Assembly: GCA_030674155.1 (NCBI GenBank)
Contig: CM060318.1
Coordinates: 69,243,017 to 69,307,016, forward strand
Direction of reading: 5' to 3'
Source of the DNA: Stramonita haemastoma
Taxonomy: Eukaryota > Mollusca > Gastropoda > Neogastropoda > Muricidae
DNA: 64,000 nucleotides
In this document: positions 35,050 through 45,617 of the stretch, piece by piece
Layout: every line of letters begins with the position of its first letter
How positions within the stretch are numbered: the stretch's first letter is position 1
The notes under the pieces: generated by a model
The model's database searches: none
The model's input: only the letters and a program-made list of their open reading frames with translations
Told to the model about the DNA's origin: nothing
Made by a program: the position numbers and the translations under genes

Positions 35050-35392
35050 AGGGGACGGGATAGCCTAGTGGTCAGAACATTGTGCTCGCAGTTTGACGAC
35101 CCGTGTTCGATTCCTGTTGGAGGGGATTTTTCCCCTGGAGTTAACATCAGTGCTGACACCACTCTCCCCAAAAGTCCTTCGGATGAGACTTTAAACCGAG
35201 GCCCCGTGTGCGAACGCACGCAGAACATCTTGCGCACACGTTAAATCCTGCTCTGCTTTTCGTAAGAGCAGGCCATTGTGTGCCGGTAAGAACATATGAC
35301 ATTTACAAAACTGCCATACACATGGGGACTGGATGAAAAAAAAGCACATGAGTACTATCCCATTATCCTCTATAAAAGAAGAAGAATGTAAT
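35050..35392 (+). mobile_element. SINE family B, near full-length
   Basis: The head GGGGACGGGATAGCCTAGTGG is tRNA-like (A box) and GACCCGTGTTCGATTCCTGT is the B box. The body holds TAACATCAGTGCTGACACCA, AGTCCTTCGGATGAGACTTT, CGAACGCACGCAGAACATCT and GCAGGCCATTGTGTGCCGGT. The tail is ATTATCCTCTATAAAAGAAG. This is the reference copy for family B. Confidence 0.88.
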
Positions 35393-35394
35393 AA

Positions 35395-35423
35395 TAATGA
35401 TATAATAATATAATAATAATAAT

Positions 35424-35455
<32 letters not shown>

Positions 35456-35538
35456 TAATAATATCTCTCTCTGGAATTCTATCGTATACAGCTAATAATA
35501 AAAATAATAATCTCTCTCTGGAATTCTATCGTATACAG

Positions 35539-35590
<52 letters not shown>

Positions 35591-35605
35591 TGTGTGTGTG
35601 TGTGT
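35395..35605 (+). repeat. AAT-rich tract, duplicated 28-bp module and (GT)n
   Basis: The segment TCTCTCTCTGGAATTCTATC-GTATACAGCT occurs twice (about 35463-35491 and 35512-35540), with AATAATAA between, and then passes into (GT)n to 35605. Confidence 0.88.
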
Positions 35606-35734
35606 TTATTTTAATAAGGTTTTTTTTTTGTTTGTTTTTTTTACTGATTGTGGTATTGATTATACAAAAAAAGGAGAAAAAATATAATCCTGCTGAGTGA
35701 AGGGTGTGGGGGGTCGTTGTCTGTTGTTGTTTCG

Positions 35735-35735
<1 letters not shown>

Positions 35736-35821
<86 letters not shown>
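35736..35821 (+). repeat. (GT)n microsatellite
   Basis: About 42 GT units. Confidence 0.97.
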
Positions 35822-35824
<3 letters not shown>

Positions 35825-35865
35825 GGGTGGGGGTGGTTGTTTGGTTGGTTTAGTTTCTTGTTGAA

Positions 35866-36070
35866 CGTATCCTTCGAATGAGACTGTAAACTGAGGCCCC
35901 GTGTGCGAACGCACGCAGAACATCTTGCGCACATGTTAAATCCTGTTCCGCTTCTCGAAAGAGTAGGCCACTGTGTGCCGATGGGAAGAGAAAAAGATGA
36001 CAAATGTACAAAACTGAAAAGCACATGGATGCTTATTCCATTATCCTCGATATTTAAAAAAGAAGAAGAA
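35866..36070 (+). mobile_element. SINE family B 3' half
   Basis: It has TCCTTCGAATGAGACTGTAA, CGAACGCACGCAGAACATCT, GAGTAGGCCACTGTGTGCCG and CATTATCCTCGATATTTAAA. The 5' head is absent. Confidence 0.8.
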
Positions 36071-36107
36071 GATATGTAGCTATGCGTGTGAGTGTGTGTG
36101 TATAGCC

Positions 36108-36260
36108 TATGTGTGTTCCCCAGCTTATCCCTGGTGGTCACCCAGAACATGCACTTTGTCTCACTCATCCACCTAGGAATCACTGTAAGACAATAAGTAC
36201 ACGCTGGATGAGAAGTTTGCATGCATGGCTGTTTTCAAGTATTCTGCCATGCGGGCAGCA
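36108..36260. repeat. interspersed repeat F, copy 3
   Basis: GTGTGTTCCCCAGCTTATCC, GTCACCCAGAACATGCACTT and GGATGAGAAGTTTGCATGCA match 8300-8460 in order. Confidence 0.7.
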
Positions 36261-36744
36261 GAAGATTTTTCTTCTCCTCTAGACGTTATTACAGGTTGCT
36301 CTGCTAGGAGTTCGTCATAAAGAAGGCTTACCATACCATACTATACCATACCATACCATCTTACCTTAAGAGTTCAAAGCATAGCAACATTTTGATGTAG
36401 GCTTTGGTATTTATGCTTCCACTATTACCTGACCAAGATTTTAGTCCAGCTCACAGAATGACCTGGACGATTGTCATCTTGCGAAATGTACAGAATAAGG
36501 AATGCCTAACTCTTTGTGTGTAACCTTTCTTCCTATTTACAGCAGACCCCGGATGTACTGAATGTAAACATTCACTTCTGTGAAAGTAGTTATTTTTCTT
36601 CAATCTCGTGCGACGGTACAGTGGTAGAAGGATTATGTTATTTTTGGTTGATGTTAAGCTGCTGTGAAATACACATTTTTATGATTGCTGCTACAAGTTT
36701 GCAAGCTGTATGATGTGTGAGCAACTGTCCCGTGCTGGTATTAC

Positions 36745-37071
36745 GTAGGCCTAGTGCGTACACGTAACGCTCTATTTAAAGTATTTCTGTCATCGCGTAT
36801 TGATATCGGCCCTGGAATATTTCTTTTTCGTACGAAGTTTTTAAAAACCAAGGTAGATTTGGAATTCTGTATAAAGTGGACAGTTGTGGTTATAACATAT
36901 CTAAAATTAATTCTGGTATTTCTAGGAATGTTAATATCCAAAACTACATGGAAGCTAATTTTATAGGCGCATGCATCAATAGTTGTGAGAAGGATTGTTT
37001 TGGAAGGACGACTGAAAGAAGTGCCCACAAATTTCTATGTTGAAGGGAAAGAGAATCTGAACGATTGGAAA
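36745..37071 (+). promoter_or_regulatory. NBR1: presumed promoter/5' UTR of the NBR1-like gene
   Basis: The region lies directly upstream of the only in-frame ATG. A CTATTTAAAG stretch near 36771 is the only TATA-like string. Two upstream ATGs open tiny frames: 36971 (three codons) and 37039 (seven codons, ending at 37062). Whether they are in the transcript is unknown, because the transcription start cannot be seen. Confidence 0.35.
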
Positions 37072-37182
37072 ATGGCGGATGAGATATTAAGCTTCATTAT
37101 TATTGAACGTCCCGGACAAGCAAATCAAGCAGAGGCGGTGAGCACTCGCCGCGATGCAAACTGGCCAGAGGTGGAACAGCAG
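37072..37182 (+). CDS. NBR1: NBR1-like exon 1 (start of PB1)
   Basis: It encodes residues 1-37, from MADEILSFIIIERPG to PEVEQQ. LSFIIIERP fits PB1 strand 1, and R26-R27 are the only basic pair where PB1 domains usually carry the basic patch. The donor is CAG|GTAAGT, phase 0. Confidence 0.88.
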
Positions 37183-40100
37183 GTAAGTACTTTGGCGTTG
37201 TTCTGGCGTATTACAGGGTAGGCCTACGTCTCTCGAATCAAATAGCCTATCCATAGGCCCTAGGCGGACATTGTAAACAACCAAATTTGAATAGACTAGG
37301 CCTGTACATAGGGATGTAAAACTAGATTAAGAAAATGGAGACTAAGGGCATTGGTTCACTCTTAGGTTAGGCCTAGGCCTAACAAATTTTAAGTGTCTAG
37401 TTGTGATTGCAGCTGCATTTAGCATAGGCCTAGTGGGTTTGTACTATACTAGCCTACAACCTACAAGTACAAACAAGGCCTAGACCGTTAGGCCCACTAG
37501 GCCTAAGTTAGCCTACCGTTCAATTAGGCTACAGTACTAGGCTTAGGCCAAGGGTAGGCCTATGTAGTATTAAATTTATTAGACCCCATTAGGCCTATGG
37601 ATTGTTTTCAATCCATTGTTTTGAAACTCTGGAGTTGATCAGCCTTTCATTAGTGCAGATATAAATAATATATAATATTGAAGACAAAGAAGGAAATCTT
37701 TTAACGGAAAACAATGCTATCCTCCAACTATCTATCTAGTCCTCTTTGTGCTCAGGTAGCACATATTACATAAGGCCTCAGCTAGAGCCCGCCACTGATT
37801 TCGGTTGGCTGAAATACGCTCCAGACGGCCCCATGTCCAACCCTTTTCCTTCATCTTCCTCTCAACTGTTCTCCTCCAAGTTTCCTTGGGGCGGCCTCTC
37901 TTTCTTCAACCGTCTGGAGTCCATTGTAGGGCAATTCTGGATATGGCTGTAGTCTTCTGGCGGAGCAGATGTCCTATCCATCGCTAACGCCTCCCCTCCG
38001 TTTGACTTGCATGGAGATGGGTTCAGTTTCTGTTCTTCGGTGGAGTTCTTCATTGGTGATGGTATTCGGCCAAAAGATGCGTAGAATGCGTCTGAGGCAT
38101 CTGTTTTGGAAGACATCAAGTTTGTTGCTGATGGTTTTGGTCATCTTCCATGACTCTTGATCCATAAAGGAGGGTGCTAATCATGTTTGATTTGAAAATT
38201 CTTAATTTGGTCTTTAGGCTTATGTTCCCTGCCTTCCATGTGCTCCTGAGTGAGGCGAAGGCCTGGCTGGCTTTTACAAGTCGAGCCCGGATTTCCACTT
38301 TCCCATCTCCTGTGTTTGACATTGTGGATCCAAAATAAGTGAAGTCATTTACTTCCTCGATCTGATCCCCATTCAGTCTGATGTTCTCTTGGACTCTGGC
38401 GTTCATTCTCATGTTCTTTGTCTTCTTGGTGTTGATTTTCAAGCCAAGGCTTCCAGCAGTTGTTGCCATGACATCTGTCTTTTCCTGCATGTCTTGGTGG
38501 CGGTGTGACAGCAGGGCGATATCATCGGCAAAATCCAGATCTTCCAGTGTTTTTGTTGCTGTCATTGTCATGGTCCATCTGATCCCTCTCCTCTCTCCAT
38601 CTATGGAATTCTTCATAATCCAGTCCATGGCCAGGATGAAGAGGAAGGGCAATAGGATGCAGCCCTGCTTCACTCCTGTGCTGACGCTGAAGGCTTCCGT
38701 GAGCTCTGTGTCGCAGATCACCTGGGATTTGAAGTCGCTGTACAACATTGCAATGACCCGGACAAGTTTGTGTGGGGATTGTATAACTACCCATTACGCC
38801 TAGATACCAACATAGTTTCTGACAAACCCCTGAACACCAAGATAAAGACCCACCAATACTAAGGTGTGAAGTAGACACAGCTATTAAACAATCGAAGAAG
38901 GGGAAGTCCTCAGGAATCGATAGCATCCCAGCTGAACTCATAAAAAATGGAGGGAATGAAACAGCAAGGCGATTCACAGAACTTTGTCAGAAGATCCACG
39001 ACACCAAAGAATGGGCACAGTCTCTTGTAATACCCCTGCCAAAGAAAGGAAACCTCAAACAATGCCAGAACTACAGAACCATCAGTCTCATAAGCCATAA
39101 CATAAGCCGTGTGTATGCAGTTTTGTCAATTTTGTCATCTGTTCGGTGTTCCCACCGGCACACAGACAATGGCCTACTCTCGGCTACTGTGTCATTGTGT
39201 GTGTGTCACTTTTTTTATTACATACAAGGGGAGAGGGGAAAAAAGTTGACTGAAAGGGAAATTTACGCTCAGGATTTTTGGATTTGTGTAGTATATGTGA
39301 TATGTCATGTTTATATAATATTTATATGATAATGTATGTGGCTATGTTACTTTGTGCCAAGATTGTACTAATGAATAATTGATGGATCAATTCTCTGTGC
39401 TTTATTTGTACAGATACTGCAGTTTTTTCCTACATTGTGCTCACCGAACTTGGAGGTCCGCTACTGGGATGATGAAGACTTTGTGAGTATATTATCTGTG
39501 CTGTAATTTTAGTGTAAAATATATGACTGGTTGAATAAGTAATACATTTATCAGTTATCAGTCCTTACAAAAACGAGTTTGGGGCACAGTGGCAGTCACC
39601 TTTTTGTTGTTACTGTTAATTTGGGGGGGGGGGGTTACCTCACACCTAACAGTGTGTATGAAAAAGTAAATTGAGGCTAAGGGTAATTTCCAAATATTTT
39701 TTGCTGAGTACAGTGAGTAATCACCCCACCCAGGTGTAAAAGGGGTACCAACCTTGTGTTGGGGGTTAACCCTGCGATAGACTGGCGTCCTATCCAGGGG
39801 GGAGTTTATGACTCTCAGTCGCTTAGCGCCACAGAAACAGGGATAAGCACCAGCCTGATGAGCCTTCGGCTCGGGACAGACTTTAACTTTAACAGTGAGT
39901 AATGCCTATTTTCTGTAAGTCAAGACAATAGGCAGAGTGTCCAGGAGATGAACAGTACAGCCAAGAATTGTGTATGCTGTGAAGATCAGGAGTGGGAATT
40001 GTCCGCGGAAACACAAATTTCCGAGTTTTTAGAATCTACTTTTGCAGGGGGAAAATTCAGTCCGCAGGAGCAAAAATATTTGCGCACCGGCTGTGGCATA

Positions 40101-40829
40101 CTGTTAAAGCTTCGTTTGCAAGCTGTGTCTGCCCGCTGAAGGTCCAGTACATTGCCGAATACGCGTGTGTGTGGGAAGCAATCATTGAACGAAGTACCTG
40201 AATTGACCTATTCAGTGTTGATTCTAGGGTTGGCTTGTGGGATTTCCGCATTTTTTTTTTTCAACTCTGCCGCAAAATAATCTGACCAATGCGCCCTAGG
40301 CTAATGGACACAAAACCGTGGACAGGCATATTTGAACAAACAGTGCATCATTGCAACTGCCGTTTGTAAAATCTCTATGGGCTGCATGGGGTGGTCATTA
40401 CATTAATACCCAAGGGACGGCAAGATTCACTGATTAGCTCCGCAATCATGACGTCATTTTCCAAGAAGCCTTGAACTCCTGACACAAATGACGTCATCGT
40501 GACAGAATCTATTGAGTAGATCTATAGCAGAAGATGCCGTGACCCAGTAGTGTTCAGAGCAGGTAGACCAAAAAGTTTTCAGAACAGTGATGACGGCATG
40601 CGATATTGGCGTGTATAATAAAAAATTTAAAAAGCGGAAAGAACAGTTCTTTCACTAAAGGACTTCGGAGCATCACACAAAAACGATGATGATCACCAGG
40701 AGGCTGTACAAAATGAAATTCTTCAGAAAGGCGTCCATCAGTTAAGAGACACACACTCTCTCTCTCTTTCTCTTTGGGGGGGGCAAGACTTTGATATTGG
40801 CTTTCACTTGTCTTCTCATCTAGATCTAG

Positions 40830-40900
<71 letters not shown>

Positions 40901-42057
40901 ACATATCTCTTCTTTCCAACTCTGAAAGTTGCCCCTTAACCCCCACAAGGGGTTCTGCCCCTTAACCCCTCCAGGGGCTTGCCCCCTGGACCCCCCTACT
41001 TTTCAGAGTTTTTGGACTCTGCCTATTCCCACCCCTGGAAGATAATAACTTAATAAGACAAAAACTTAATAAAGAGGACAACATAATTCATTAATTGTAA
41101 AGATAACAACAGTAAATTAATATACTGGGCATTCAGAAAATGATAAAAGTGACTCACTCATCAGACTCAGAACTAGAGTCACAGGATAAAAGTACACACT
41201 GGATGATAAGTTTGCATGCATGTTAATTGTTATTTACATCAAATGTTAACTAATTATTTTAAATTATAAATACCTTATCAGATAGGCTGCAATACTCTCA
41301 CTACAGATGATTTGTTCTTCTGTAGCAATAATATAATGACTACAGATGATTTGTTGTTCAGCAATAATGTTATGCCAGATTGCTGTGGTTGAAGACAATC
41401 TCAAAATAACATTTCAAGGCATCTCAACACTTAATCATAAGTTAATGTAGACCATGGCATTTTGCTTACAATCAATAATTGACAAAGCTTTAGGCCTGTT
41501 CCAAAAGCAGGTAATGATTTTGTGCACTTAAGGTGTAGCTCAAGACATATTTCAATTTATTTGGCTCTATGAATCATTTAATTACTGTACCTGTTGCCAG
41601 TACAATAATTGAATCAGTTTGAATTATTGTACCTGTTGTCAGTTCAGCTTAGAGCTTGTTTGCTGTAATGAGATTGTTTTACAATATCAATGATTAATCA
41701 TCAAAACTGTTACTAGTAAAATAAGCAGCAACAAAGGTACAGCATGGTACAAAGTTTATCAAAATAACAATCGGGTTGTCTTAAAACTCATGTTTCAATG
41801 AGTAAAATCATTAATAAAAGACACTTGACATTTTGCCCTGTCCACAAAATTAAATATTTCATCTGTTATTCATTTATTTATGATTCCCTGGAAATTCAGA
41901 TGTCAAGCTCAGCAAACAAAATTTCCTGTCGATTGCCTGAAAGTCACCATGCTAGAAAAAGTACATAAACAATTACATTTGTTTTGCACATGTGCATACA
42001 ATGATACAGATATGCATACATGTGCATGTGTGTGGGGTGCATGTGTGCACACTCACA

Positions 42058-42117
<60 letters not shown>

Positions 42118-42621
42118 ACACACATGACACTCACACTCGCACACTGACCACTACACACACACACTCGCACAATCTTCAGTGATCCTTTATTGATGTATAA
42201 TTTTTTCAAATTGCTATTGCACAGTCCAGTTCATTCCTTACTATGATTATTACGGACTTTAAAGACATTCTGTTTTAGTGGAATATTTTTCCATTTCTTA
42301 GTTATTGTTTGAGATACGTTGTTTGCTGTTCACTTGTTAGATCTGGTTACCAATGTAATTTTTTTTGTTTGTTATTTATCTGAAATTTTGTTATTGTTGT
42401 TGCCTGTTGTACATTATTCAGTAGTTGCATTTTGTAACATTCATAGTAGATCAGTCATCTGATTTCCATTTATTTGTCCACCTGTATTCAAAATATGTGG
42501 GCATCCACCTCCAAACAATGATCCAGACTCTACCCTCATCCCCCTCCCCCTTTTGTTCATCTAATATCACAATTTGTGATGTGACTTTAAAATGAATCGA
42601 CACACACACACACACACACCA

Positions 42622-42663
<42 letters not shown>

Positions 42664-43048
42664 TCATACATCAAAGCATTCTGGTACGTTTTAATTACTA
42701 ATGTGTTAGCTTGAACTCCTGCTCTTCAGATAGGAATTTTGTGCATCAGGAATCATATTGATTTTGTACATAGTATGTATACATATATATTGCTCAATAT
42801 TTTTGAGAGTTAACCTCAGCTTTACTGTTGTTTCAGGTAACTGTCACTTCTCAAGAAGAATTAGAAGAAGCTTTCCAGGTATGAATTATCTTTAATCTTT
42901 TTATGTGGTTTTGCTGTGGTTTTATGCAATCCTGTGCGCCCAAATTAGTTTCAATGGCAAGTTTAGTCTTTAACTTCAAATGTGTGGCTTGTAGGAGCAT
43001 GAAAATAGGCTAGTTTACCGTTTCAGCATATATTTAGTAATTGATCTC

Positions 43049-43129
<81 letters not shown>

Positions 43130-45553
43130 ACACTTCCATCATCTTTTATTGACTGTTTATGTTTGTATACATGTCAGTTCTGTGTTCATCAATAGTCATG
43201 TTTGTATACATGTCATTTCTGTTCATCAATAGTCTACTGAGCTCACTTCTTTCTGTTTTTTCTGTGAATGGTTTTTTTTTTTGTGTGGGTTTTTTTTAAG
43301 ACCTCTGCTTTTCATCAGAAGAAGAATTAGATTTTTTCATCTGAAAATGTAAGCAAGTAATCTCTTTTAAAAATGTAATGGCTGTTTACAAAAAAAAACC
43401 AGGAAAACTGGCATTTTGTGAATGAAAATTTTTTTATGAGCATTTTGAAGGGAGGAGGGGGTCTTCTGATGGATATGGGATATCAATCTTTGTTATCCGA
43501 AAGTTTTTAAAGAAAAAAAAAAAACGTAGTTGATCACAGCCTTAATTAGATGTTAACTGAAAACAAAAAGACTAAATGCTACGGCCATAGTAAACCTGGC
43601 ACTTTGCCGCTGTCAATTTTGCCGGCCCGGGTGAAAAATGCTGCCCAGCTGAATCACTCTGTGGCGTCACTGATGACAGCTGTGCGTGGCTATAGTAGAG
43701 CCGGCCCGGTCCGGTATTTTTAACCCGTCGTTTTGACTTTCGAGCAAAACGTCCATTTGCTGGGTTGACAGAAAGGAAAATAATCAAGAAAAACTTATTT
43801 TATGGTGTTTCAAAAATTCTAACTACACAAAATAGTAAATTGACCCTTGCGGATTAAATTCCAGTGGTTTTAATAAAAGTTTTGTGGGGGATTTTACGTA
43901 AAAACACTTTTTTTGTCAAACTATTTTCTGTCAATTTTGCGTGGGGCAGAGTCTCAGTTGCCGTGGCAGCCTCGTTTTTGCGTCACTCGCAGTCTCAGGG
44001 TGACCACATTCTCAGAAAGAGATGGCCGTCAAACTCCAGAAAGCCTGGTTGTCTATGGCCGCTTTGACGGATCCATTCTACCAATAAAGAGACTGCCCGT
44101 CAAAACTCCGGACGGCCGGATTTACTATAGCCGTAGCCTAAGGTTGCACCTCAGTATGCTTTCCCTAGTTCGTTGCAGTGTGGTGTCTCAGCTAAGTCAT
44201 ATGCTATAACTGTTAAATGGTTATCAGTTTTTCTTGCTGTTGTTTATGTGTTTTGGGTCTGTCGGTTTGGGCTTTTATGGAATATCACTGTTGTCCATAA
44301 TCAGCTTCCATGCTCATTTCAAAGGCTCTTAAAAAAAGTTGCTGGTTTTAGCTATAGATGTGAGTCCATACATGTTTGTGGGTTTCTATAAATTTGTTTT
44401 TGTTGTAAAGCTGTTTGTTAATTTTTTTATTGAAAATGTTAAGTATTGCTGGCGGTGAATTGTTATATTTTGATTCACCAGGTTGCTGTTGAAAAGAACA
44501 TGTACCGCACACTTTATGTGCGGGTGAAGGACGACCCCACAAGCAGTTGTTTTCACGCACTGTCGCCAGCAGACAGCGGGCCTTATGGTGCCAACCCTCC
44601 CTTGAAAAGTAAATCACAGAAGAGAATATCAGAAAATATTCAGCCTTCAGAACTGCCAGAAGAGGAAGATCCTGCACATTTACCATCTGAAAAAGTGCCA
44701 AAAGACATGGTGGAGGACCCGATTGACTTTACCAAGCGTCCCAAAACCTTGTTGGCATTTCAGTCAGTATATGGTAAACTGCAAGCGTCAGATGACAATC
44801 TGCAAGACAACTTTGCAGATTGTGATGAAAGTGAAAGTGCCACTGGAGAACGCATGATGATCCCTGGGGCATCATCTGGAGCTAATGTGATCGCCATTGA
44901 GATGCCAGAGATGGAGCAGTAAGTAATACCCAAAACTAATTGGGGGGAGGAGGGGGCCCTATGATCAGGGTTGGTACGGTCCTTGAAAGTCCTTGAATTT
45001 TGGACCCCCCTTTTCAAGGCCTTGAAAGTCCTTGAAAATCAGGCATATGCCTCCAGGTGCTTGAAAAGTCCTTGAATTTTACTGTTACCAAAGAAAAAAA
45101 GAAGGAAAAGAGAAAGAGAGAGAGATTGGCATGGTAAGATCAGATATGGTACTGACTGTAAATTAGTGGAATTTTTATAAAAGTAAAAAAAGAGAAAAGA
45201 AAAAAAGGGAGAAAAAAGAAATCTACAAAAGCAGGCCAAGGGAACTAACTTCCATGCCGGTTAGTAATTACTCCCCTTCTCTGCTTTATGTCACAAGGCA
45301 ATTGAAGCCTAGGTAGGCCTAACAACTTTTTCTGTTGAAAGACCATGTGTACCAACAATGGGTGTCAAGTTTCATGATAGGGATGGACTAGCAGCTCTAA
45401 TATAAGGCAGAAAGGGAGAGGGGGCTTTCACTGGCTGTTCCAGTGGGGTCAGAGAGCAATGGTTATATTAAATTAAATACAACACTGAACAGTCAGCAGG
45501 CCACTGGCCTCCCCTTTTTCATGGAGAGTTCCCCCCCCCCCCTCTCTCTCTAT

Positions 45554-45617
<64 letters not shown>

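Noticed and set aside
36985..37071. N-terminal extension of the NBR1-like protein from a GTG codon
   Set aside because: No in-frame ATG upstream of 37072; the PB1 alignment begins just after the ATG at 37072.
38381..38803. 140-aa + strand ORF
   Set aside because: It is the antisense of the LINE reverse transcriptase (- strand FADD and VKQGC motifs are in the correct frame).
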